A stretch of DNA of 17,377 bases from DATLZM01 sp035559315. GTDB taxonomy: Bacteria > Actinomycetota > UBA4738 > HRBIN12. Below are positions 5,694 to 11,998 of the stretch, in pieces. Position numbers and translations under genes: made by a program. Under the pieces are notes generated by a model that saw nothing but the letters and a program-made list of their open reading frames with translations, was not told where the DNA came from and made no database searches. The stretch spans positions 1 to 17,377 of the forward strand of contig DATMBJ010000252.1 in assembly GCA_035559315.1 (NCBI GenBank), read 5' to 3'. Every line of letters starts with the position of its first letter. Position 1 is the stretch's first letter.

Positions 5694-7514
5694 TCAGGTC
5701 GCGGGGCCGACCGCCGGGACGTGGCGGAGCACGAACTCGAGCTTGGCCCGCATCTGGCGCACGCGTTCGTCCACCAGGAACGAGGAGTGCCCGGTCGTGT
5801 ACCGGTAGACCTCCACCTCGCCGCCCCGGGCCCGGAGGGCCTCGACGTAGCGGTCGATCTGGCGGATCGGGCAGCGGCTGTCGTTCTCGCCGGCCAGGAC
5901 GAGGACCGGCGCCTTCACCCGGTCGACGTACGTGATCGGGGACCGCTCCCGGTAGGCCTCGGGCAGCTCGTCCGGGCCACCTCCGAAGAGCCCCCGGTCC
6001 ATGGCCTGGAGGGCGGGCGCCTCGTCCTCGTAGGCGGCGACGTAGTCGCCGACCGGGACGCCCGCCACCCCGCACGCCCACCGCTCGGGGTGGAGCGACA
6101 GCGCGAGGAGCGTGAGGTAGCCGCCCCAGGACTCGCCGGAGCAGACCAGGCGCTCGGGATCGGCCACCCCGCGGGCCACGAGGTCGTCCACCCCGGCCAT
6201 GAGGTCGTCGAGCTCGGTGAGGCCCGGGTTCCCCACGATCGCGTCCCTCCAGGCCCTCCCGTAGCCGGTGGAGCCGCGGTAGTTCACCAGGGCCACCGCG
6301 AACCCGTGGTCGACCCAGGCCTGCACGAGCGGGGAGAACGCATCGGCCCAGTGCCAGTGCGGACCGCCGTGGATCTCGAGGACCAGGGGGAAGGGCCCCG
6401 GGCCCTCGGGCGTCACCACGAACCCGTGCACGCGGCCCCCGGGCCCATCGAACGACCACGACCGGTAGGGCCTGCCCTCCGGCGCCCGCTCGCCCCCGGG
6501 GGCCAGCACCTCGCGGCCGCCGGAGGACATCACACGGGGAGCCCGGCCGCCGCTCGACATCCGGAACCACACCTCGCCGTCGGGGCGGACCCTGGCGTCG
6601 GCCACGGTCCCCTCCGGGTGCTCGACCGGCTCGAGCCGCCCGCTCGCGATGCCGTACCGGAGGAGCCGGTCCCGGCCCTGGTGGGAGTGGCACAGGAGCA
6701 GGGCCGAGCCGTCCGGCCACCAGTCCAGCACCCGGTCCACCGGGCCCGGGAGGTCGAGCTCGAGATCGGTCCGCTCCCCGGCCGCGAGGTCCCAGATCGC
6801 CGGGCGCTCCAGGTCCTCCCGCTCGTGGACCACGGCCAGGCGCGCGTCCCCGGGCACGGGGCTCCAGGCCCAGGCCGAGAGCCCGAGCCCCGGCCCGTCC
6901 CACAGCTCGCCCACCACCTCCCCGGTCGCGACGTCGTACACGCGGAGCGCCGGGTGGAGGCTGTCCCCGTGCTCGGCGTGCGCGACGCACAGGAGGCGCT
7001 CGTCCGCCGAGAGGCCGCCCAGCGCGAACCCCCCGCGCCACGCCCCGCCCACCTCGAGCAGCTCGTGGTGGCGCGCGAGCTCCCTCGGCGGTCCCCCCGC
7101 GGGGACGACCCACACCGCGAAGGATCCGTCGCGGAGGGCCAGCCCGACCGCGGACACCGAACGGCCGAGGGCGAGCCCCGCGGGCCAGCCCTCGGGGACC
7201 CCCGGGAAGAGCGGGACCCCTGCGCCCCCCTCGAAGGGCGCCACGAGGTGGCGGCCGAACTCCTCACCGGTCTCGTCGCGGAGCCAGACCACGCCCCGGC
7301 CGTCCGCCGTGGGGGTCCCGTCGGGGACCCCCACCGGATCCTCGGTGATGCGCCGGCGGGTGCCGGACGCGAGGTCCCAGGTGTGCACCTGCCAGGCCCC
7401 GCCCTCGTTCGTCGCGTACACGAGGCGGTCGGGGGCGAGCCGCGACCAGGTCGGGAGGGAGACGGTCGGCGCTCGGAACCGCCGCTCCCACGCGGGGACG
7501 CGCTCGGGGCTCAC
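5694..7514 (-). CDS. S9-family serine peptidase (prolyl oligopeptidase / acylaminoacyl peptidase-like)
   Basis: A 606-residue hydrolase with the two-part S9 layout. Residues from about 20 to 340 form a WD-like beta-propeller (repeated strands such as LRVYDVATGEVVGEL), and residues from about 350 to 606 an alpha/beta-hydrolase domain. The catalytic triad is visible: Ser462 in SGESWGGY, Asp545 in AGENDSRCP and His576 in TTGHSSF. The oxyanion region EIHGGPHWHW (380-389) and VNYRGSTGYGRAW (410-422) are also typical. Such enzymes cleave short peptides or acylated amino acids; the exact substrate is not predictable. No signal peptide is visible, so it is probably cytoplasmic. The GTG at 7514 is chosen because a TAGGCT -10-like box lies eight bases before it and VSPERVPAWERRF reads as a plausible S9 N-terminus. 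The open frame upstream overlaps the lipoprotein and kinase genes out of frame. Confidence 0.9.
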   Translation of the reverse strand: MSPERVPAWERRFRAPTVSLPTWSRLAPDRLVYATNEGGAWQVHTWDLASGTRRRITEDPVGVPDGTPTADGRGVVWLRDETGEEFGRHLVAPFEGGAGVPLFPGVPEGWPAGLALGRSVSAVGLALRDGSFAVWVVPAGGPPRELARHHELLEVGGAWRGGFALGGLSADERLLCVAHAEHGDSLHPALRVYDVATGEVVGELWDGPGLGLSAWAWSPVPGDARLAVVHEREDLERPAIWDLAAGERTDLELDLPGPVDRVLDWWPDGSALLLCHSHQGRDRLLRYGIASGRLEPVEHPEGTVADARVRPDGEVWFRMSSGGRAPRVMSSGGREVLAPGGERAPEGRPYRSWSFDGPGGRVHGFVVTPEGPGPFPLVLEIHGGPHWHWADAFSPLVQAWVDHGFAVALVNYRGSTGYGRAWRDAIVGNPGLTELDDLMAGVDDLVARGVADPERLVCSGESWGGYLTLLALSLHPERWACGVAGVPVGDYVAAYEDEAPALQAMDRGLFGGGPDELPEAYRERSPITYVDRVKAPVLVLAGENDSRCPIRQIDRYVEALRARGGEVEVYRYTTGHSSFLVDERVRQMRAKLEFVLRHVPAVGPAT

Positions 7515-7522
7515 GGCGGCGC

Positions 7523-7528
7523 AGCCTA
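7523..7528 (-). promoter_or_regulatory. Putative -10 box (TAGGCT) of the S9 hydrolase gene
   Basis: TAGGCT on the minus strand stands eight bases before the GTG at 7514, in the 44-base gap after the lipoprotein gene. There is no Shine-Dalgarno sequence, so the transcript would be leaderless or nearly so. This suggests the hydrolase has its own promoter, apart from the signalling operon upstream. The same hexamer occurs at 15487. Confidence 0.4.
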
Positions 7529-7558
7529 CCAGGCCCCGCCCGAGCCCCCCGCTCCCGG

Positions 7559-8437
7559 TCAGGCCACCAGCAGGACCGGGATCTCCACGACGTGGAGCGG
7601 CGAGCCGTCCTCGGCGCTCGACTCGTAGACCACGATCGTGCCCGGCTGGGTCTCCCCGACCTCGAACCGGACCCGCTCCTCGAACTCCCCCCGGCAGCCG
7701 GTCCCGCACGTCGCGGTGGTGAACGTGCGGACGATCTCCTCCCCCGCCGCGTCCAGGATCCGGATGCTCACCGTGGCCTCGAAGACGTCCGCCGTCCCGG
7801 CGATCGTCACGGGGCTCGTCACCCGTTCGCCGATCGCGGGCTCCTCCACCAGGATCTGCGGGAGCAGGTCGGCGAAGTCCGCCCGGACCATCGGGACGTC
7901 CAGGACGAGCCCCTCGGCCGGGAACACCTCCACCGGCCGGCCGTCGAGCTCGAGCGCGACGCCGTCGACCGTGGGGAACTGCGTGAGCGTGTACACGAGC
8001 TGCGCGAGCCGCATCCGGACCGAGAGCGACCCGCCGCCCGAGCCGAAGGCGCTGGAGAGGTCGGCCGTCGCGAGCCCGCCCTCCACCGCGAGGTCCAGGA
8101 GCTCCGACCCCTCGGGGACCGCGGTGGTGACCCCGGCCGCCCGCTCCCCGTCGCTCGGCCCGGCCAGGAGCGCCTCCAGCGCGGCGGTCCCGACCCTGGG
8201 CGACGCCGGGACCGTGCGGTGCACGACGAACAGACGGTCGCCGCGCGCGAACCACACCTCGAACGTCATGGTCTCCCCCGAGGGCTCCGCCGTGGGCGAG
8301 GGGTGCCCGCCCGTCGGGCCCCCGGTCGGCGACCCGGGCGGGCCGCCGGGCCCCGGCCCCAGGCTCCCCGGGCCCCGCTCCCCGCAGGAGGCCGCCAGGA
8401 TCCCCAGCGCGGTCAAGAGGATCAACGGTCGCCTCAT
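7559..8437 (-). CDS. GerMN/Gmad2-domain lipoprotein (LpqB-like position)
   Basis: A 292-residue secreted lipoprotein. The signal peptide MRRPLILLTALGILAASC ends in a lipobox with the lipidated Cys18. A Gly/Pro/Ser/Thr-rich linker (19-55) reaches away from the membrane. Residues from about 57 to 175 form a GerMN domain (FEVWFARGDRLFVVHRTVP, the TAALEALLAGPS helix and LAQLVYTLTQFPTVDGVALE). Residues from about 198 to 290 form a Gmad2 immunoglobulin-like domain (PAIGERVTSPVTIAGTADVF, then a likely disulfide Cys244/Cys248). Its ATG overlaps the kinase TGA as ATGA, so it is translationally coupled. In actinobacteria mtrA-mtrB is followed by lpqB, a GerMN lipoprotein with a beta-propeller that modulates MtrB. 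This gene has the same place and the GerMN domain but Gmad2 instead of the propeller. A role in sensing or tuning the kinase is inferred. Confidence 0.87.
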   Translation of the reverse strand: MRRPLILLTALGILAASCGERGPGSLGPGPGGPPGSPTGGPTGGHPSPTAEPSGETMTFEVWFARGDRLFVVHRTVPASPRVGTAALEALLAGPSDGERAAGVTTAVPEGSELLDLAVEGGLATADLSSAFGSGGGSLSVRMRLAQLVYTLTQFPTVDGVALELDGRPVEVFPAEGLVLDVPMVRADFADLLPQILVEEPAIGERVTSPVTIAGTADVFEATVSIRILDAAGEEIVRTFTTATCGTGCRGEFEERVRFEVGETQPGTIVVYESSAEDGSPLHVVEIPVLLVA

Positions 8438-9879
8438 CGTCCCCCTCCTCCTCGGCCGTCCACCCCGCCATCGTGGAGGGTCTCTGAAACGACCGGGTCA
8501 CCCGCCGGTAACGGTTCGGCAACGGGGAGGCGGAGGGTGAACCGGCTCCCCTCGCCGACCTCGCTGGCGACCTCGATCGCGCCGCCCAGGAGCCGCGCGT
8601 TCTCGAGCGCGATGGCGAGGCCCAGCCCCGTCCCACCGCGGGCCCGCGAGGGGTCCGCCTTGTAGAAGCGCTCGAACACGTGGGGCAGGTGCTCCGGGGC
8701 GATGCCCGGGCCCCGGTCGCGAACCTCGACCACGGCCCAGGGCCCCTCGCGGTCGACCCGGGCGGTGGCCCCGCCGGCGTGCTCCACGGCGTTCCCGAGG
8801 AGGTTCGAGACGATCCGCTCCACCCGACGCCGGTCCGTGACCAGCGCCACGGGCCGCAGGGAGAGCGCCACCAGATCCCCCCAACCCCGCGCCCGGACCG
8901 TGGCCGCCACCAGCCCGCCCAGATCGACCGGTTCCCGCTCCACGGGCCCCGCCCCCGCATCGAGCCTGGAGATCTCCATCAGGTCCTCGACCAGACGGCG
9001 CAGCCGGGCCACGTCGGCCACGAGGAGCTCGGCCGGCCGCCGGGCCTCCCGGGGCATCGCATCCAGGTGCTCGCCGAGGAGCGAGGCCTCGGCGACCAGC
9101 GCGGTGAGCGGCGTGCGGAGCTCGTGCGCGACGTCCGACGTGAACCGGCGCTCCCGAGCCTCGGCCTCCTGGAGCGCGCGGATCTTCGCCTCCAGGGCTT
9201 CGGCCATCTCGTTGAAGGCCGCCGCCCAGTCCCCGAACTCGTCCCGCCCCGACGCCGGGAGCCGGGTCTCGAGCACCCCTTCCGCGACGGCCCGTGCCGC
9301 CCGGCTCGCCGCCCCCACCGGAGCCAGGGTCCGTCCCGCGACCGCCCACCCCGCGGCGCCCGCGCCGGCCGTCACCACCGCCCACCCCGCGAGGAGGACG
9401 CCTCCCAGGAACCGGAGGTCCCGCGCGATCCCGCCCTCCGGGAACACGAAGTAGAGCTCGACCGCCGAGCCCGGGGCCCGCCCCCCGACCAGGAGGGCCG
9501 GCTCTCCCCCGACGTCGATCCGCTGGTACCCGATCTCGCCCGCCCGGACGACGCGGCGGAGCGCCCGGGGGACCGGGGGCGCGGCCGCGGGGTCCGAGGC
9601 GTACCGCTCCCTCCCCGCGATCAGGACCGTGGGCACCCGCACCTCCCGGTAGGCCCCCACGAACTGCTCCAGGTCCACGTCCGTGGACAGCCCCTCCGCC
9701 TGCACCAGGAGCACCCGCGCGAGGCGCGCCGCGCGGTCCAGGGAATCGCGGAGCCGCGCCTCCCGCACCAGGAGGAACGACCCGAGGGCGAGGACGCCGG
9801 CGGCGGCCCCGGCGGAGAGCACGAAGGCCACCGCGAGCCGCCCCCGGAGGCGGCGCGGCGGGGGGACGCGGTGGGCCAC
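8434..9879 (-). CDS. HAMP-domain sensor histidine kinase (MtrB/BaeS-like)
   Basis: A 481-residue membrane sensor kinase. Membrane span 1 is at about 15-38 and span 2 at about 157-182, with an extracytoplasmic sensor of about 118 residues between them. A HAMP linker follows (about 183-235). HisKA carries the phospho-accepting His252 in SDVAHELRTPLTAL. The ATPase domain is complete: N box SNLLGNAVEHA (Asn363), DRGPGI (388-393), the FERFYKAD loop (402-409) and the lid GGTGLGLAIA (415-424). It should autophosphorylate and pass phosphate to the regulator encoded just upstream. The GTG at 9879 begins two bases after the regulator's TGA; the longer frame upstream is a shadow of the regulator gene. 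Its TGA overlaps the lipoprotein ATG. The C-terminal tail after about 455 is variable and Gly-rich. Position and architecture fit MtrB, but orthology is not proven. Confidence 0.92.
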   Translation of the reverse strand: MAHRVPPPRRLRGRLAVAFVLSAGAAAGVLALGSFLLVREARLRDSLDRAARLARVLLVQAEGLSTDVDLEQFVGAYREVRVPTVLIAGRERYASDPAAAPPVPRALRRVVRAGEIGYQRIDVGGEPALLVGGRAPGSAVELYFVFPEGGIARDLRFLGGVLLAGWAVVTAGAGAAGWAVAGRTLAPVGAASRAARAVAEGVLETRLPASGRDEFGDWAAAFNEMAEALEAKIRALQEAEARERRFTSDVAHELRTPLTALVAEASLLGEHLDAMPREARRPAELLVADVARLRRLVEDLMEISRLDAGAGPVEREPVDLGGLVAATVRARGWGDLVALSLRPVALVTDRRRVERIVSNLLGNAVEHAGGATARVDREGPWAVVEVRDRGPGIAPEHLPHVFERFYKADPSRARGGTGLGLAIALENARLLGGAIEVASEVGEGSRFTLRLPVAEPLPAGDPVVSETLHDGGVDGRGGGGR

Positions 9880-9881
9880 CC

Positions 9882-10562
9882 TCAGCCCCGCTCCAGCCGG
9901 TACCCGACCCCCCGGACCGTGGTGATCCGGGTGGGGGCGGATGGCTGGTCCTCGACCTTGGCCCGCAGCCGCTGGACCGCGACGTCGACGAGGCGGGAGT
10001 CCCCCAGGTGGTCGTAGCCCCACACCTCGGCCAGCAGGAGCTGGCGGGTGAAGACCTGCCCCGGGCGGCGCATCAGGCACGCGAGCAGGCGGAACTCGGT
10101 GGCCGTGAGCGGGAGCTCCTCGCCGCGGCGGCGCGCCACGTGGGCGCCCTCGTCGAGCTCCAGGTCGCCGACGCGGACCACCGCGTCCGGGGCCTCCCCC
10201 GTCGATCGGCGGAGCACAGCCCGGCAGCGGGCCACGAGGACCGGCGGGTCGAACGGCTTCGTCACGTAGTCGTCGGCCCCGAGCTCGAGCCCGGCGACCA
10301 CGTCGGTCGGCTCCGAGCGAGCGGTGAGCATCACGATCGGCACGCCGCTCGTCCGCCGGATCTGCCGGCAGACCTCGAACCCGTCCAGGAGCGGGAGCAT
10401 CAGGTCCAGGACCACCAGGTCGAACGGCTCCCGCCGGAAACGCGCCAGCCCGTCGCGGCCGTCGGCGGCGGCCGCGACGCGGAAGCCCGCCCGCTCGAGC
10501 GCGAGCGACGCCGTCTCCCTGATCGAGGGGTCGTCCTCCACCAGCAGCACGCGCTCGTCCAC
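9882..10562 (-). CDS. OmpR/PhoB-family response regulator (MtrA-like)
   Basis: A 226-residue transcription factor with an N-terminal receiver and a C-terminal winged helix. The receiver has the acidic pair in VEDD (8-11), the phospho-acceptor Asp53 in VVLDLMLP, the switch Thr80 in VMLTAR and Lys102 in VTKPFDP. The DNA-binding domain contains LTATEFRLLACLMRRPGQVF and VDVAVQRLRAKVED, ending in ITTVRGVGYRLE, all standard for OmpR/PhoB. The GTG start at 10562 is seven bases after a TACGCT -10-like box, which suggests a leaderless mRNA. It is the first gene of a regulator-kinase-lipoprotein operon, with a two-base gap to the kinase. Gene order resembles mtrA-mtrB-lpqB, which regulates cell wall and division genes in actinobacteria. 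Other OmpR-type pairs have the same architecture, so the MtrA identity is inferred from context. Confidence 0.93.
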   Translation of the reverse strand: MDERVLLVEDDPSIRETASLALERAGFRVAAAADGRDGLARFRREPFDLVVLDLMLPLLDGFEVCRQIRRTSGVPIVMLTARSEPTDVVAGLELGADDYVTKPFDPPVLVARCRAVLRRSTGEAPDAVVRVGDLELDEGAHVARRRGEELPLTATEFRLLACLMRRPGQVFTRQLLLAEVWGYDHLGDSRLVDVAVQRLRAKVEDQPSAPTRITTVRGVGYRLERG

Positions 10563-10569
10563 CCCGGGA

Positions 10570-10575
10570 AGCGTA
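10570..10575 (-). promoter_or_regulatory. Putative -10 box (TACGCT) of the two-component operon
   Basis: TACGCT on the minus strand lies seven bases before the GTG at 10562. No Shine-Dalgarno sequence is present between them. No convincing -35 is visible. The inferred transcript begins at or within a base of the start codon. Confidence 0.4.
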
Positions 10576-10633
10576 CGCCGCGGCGGCGGCCGTGGGTCGG
10601 GCCGCCCGGGTGCCCGCCGGCCGTCCCCTTGGG

Positions 10634-10663
10634 TTGACCCTTCCCCTCCGACGCCGGTATCAG
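10634..10663 (+). promoter_or_regulatory. Putative sigma70-type promoter of the glycosyltransferase gene
   Basis: TTGACC (10634-10639) and TATCAG (10658-10663) are separated by 18 bases, the best -35/-10 pair in the window. Unlike its neighbours this transcript would have a leader of about 24 bases, with a strong Shine-Dalgarno AGGAGGG at 10683-10689. Confidence 0.5.
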
Positions 10664-10693
10664 TGCCCGTGCGCCGTGCGAGAGGAGGGAGCG

Positions 10694-11998
10694 TTGAGCG
10701 AGGACCGCCGGACGATCGTGTTCTTCCCGGAGGGGGCCTTCGGCCCCACCAACAACTGCGTGGGGATCGGCAACGTCCTCAGGGAACGCGGCCACCGGGT
10801 CGTGTTCATCGTGGAGGAGTCCTTCGCCGGCACGCTCGAGGCCAAGGGGTTCGAGGAGGCCCACATGCGCCTCACGCCCCCGCCCGAGGTGGAGGAGGAG
10901 CCCGGGCAGTTCTGGAAGGACTTCATCCGGGACACCGCCCCGGAGTTCCGCAAGCCCACGATCGAGCAGCTCGAGGGGTTCTACCGGCCGACCTGGCAGG
11001 CGATCGTGGACGGCGCCCGCTACGTCCAGCCTCGTCTCCTCGAGATCTACGAGGAGGTCCGGCCCGACGTCGTCGTGGAGGACAACGTGCAGTGCTTCCC
11101 GGCGCTCGTCACCTCGGGCGTGCCCTGGGTCCGGATCGTCTCGTGCAACCCCCTCGAGCTCAAGGACCCCGACCTGCCGCCGGTGTTCTCCGGCTACCCC
11201 ACGCACGACCGCACGAGCTGGGACGAGTTCTGGACGGAGTACGACCGGGTCCTGGGCCCGCTCCAGGAGGGGTTCAGCGCCTGGGTGCAGGAGCAGGGCG
11301 CCCCGCCCCTGCCCCCGCGGGAGTTCATCCACGAGTCCCCCTGGCTGAACCTGTACCTGTACCCGGCGGTCGCCGACTACCGCCGGTCCCGTCCGCTCGC
11401 CCCGACCTGGCACCGGCTGGATTCCAGCGTGCGGACCACCGACCCCCCCTTCGAGATCCCCGAGGCGCTCCGGGGCGGCGAGGGGGCCCTGATCTACCTG
11501 TCGCTCGGCTCGCTCGGCTCGGCCGACGTCGAGCTGATGAAGCGCCTGGTGGACGTGCTCTCCCGCACGCCGCACCGCTACATCGTGAGCAAGGGGCCCC
11601 AGCACGAGTCGTACGAGCTCGCCGACAACATGTGGGGGGAGGAGTTCCTGCCGCAGACTTCGATCCTCCCCCAGGTGGACCTGGTCATCACCCACGGCGG
11701 GAACAACACGACCACGGAGTGCTTCCACTTCGGCAAGCCGATGGTCGTCCTCCCCCTGTTCTGGGACCAGTACGACAACGCCCAGCGGGTGCAGGAGCTC
11801 GGGTTCGGCGCGCGCCTGCGCACCTACGACTTCGACGACGACGAGCTCCCCGCGGCCATCGACCGGCTCCTCGGAGACCGGGCGCTCCGGGAGCGGATGG
11901 GCCGGATCGCCGCGGACCTCCAGGCCCACCCCGGGACGGTCAAGGCCGCCGACCTGATCGAGCGGGTGGCGGTCACGAAGGAGCCGGTCCCGAGGTAG
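10694..11998 (+). CDS. GT1-family glycosyltransferase (UGT/MGT-like)
   Basis: A 434-residue GT-B glycosyltransferase of the family that moves a sugar from a nucleotide donor to small lipophilic acceptors. The donor-binding half is clear: the strand ALIYLSLGSLGS (265-276), then LPQVDLVITHGGNNTTTECF (325-344), FGKPMVVLPLFWDQYDNAQR (346-365). The N-terminal half begins RTIVFFPEGAFGPTNNCVGIG and lacks the histidine that normally follows the first strand (GHxxP in the family). No other His is nearby before GHRVVF (33-38). I chose the TTG at 10694 because AGGAGGG stands just before it and SEDRRTIVFF then starts directly with the first strand. An in-frame GTG at 10676 would add six residues but lies before the ribosome-binding site. 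The 3' end overlaps the molybdoenzyme gene by 26 bases, tail to tail. The acceptor is unknown; no biosynthetic cluster is visible. Confidence 0.85.
   Translation: MSEDRRTIVFFPEGAFGPTNNCVGIGNVLRERGHRVVFIVEESFAGTLEAKGFEEAHMRLTPPPEVEEEPGQFWKDFIRDTAPEFRKPTIEQLEGFYRPTWQAIVDGARYVQPRLLEIYEEVRPDVVVEDNVQCFPALVTSGVPWVRIVSCNPLELKDPDLPPVFSGYPTHDRTSWDEFWTEYDRVLGPLQEGFSAWVQEQGAPPLPPREFIHESPWLNLYLYPAVADYRRSRPLAPTWHRLDSSVRTTDPPFEIPEALRGGEGALIYLSLGSLGSADVELMKRLVDVLSRTPHRYIVSKGPQHESYELADNMWGEEFLPQTSILPQVDLVITHGGNNTTTECFHFGKPMVVLPLFWDQYDNAQRVQELGFGARLRTYDFDDDELPAAIDRLLGDRALRERMGRIAADLQAHPGTVKAADLIERVAVTKEPVPR

Noticed and set aside
3883..5808. A 641-codon + strand open frame overlapping the dehydrogenase gene in another frame
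   Set aside because: It lacks family motifs and has shadow composition, while the overlapping frame contains a complete dehydrogenase.
5694..8960. Extension of the S9 hydrolase frame to 1088 codons
   Set aside because: The upstream part lies over the lipoprotein and kinase genes in a different frame and shows no propeller or peptidase sequence. The GTG at 7514 with a -10-like box explains the start.
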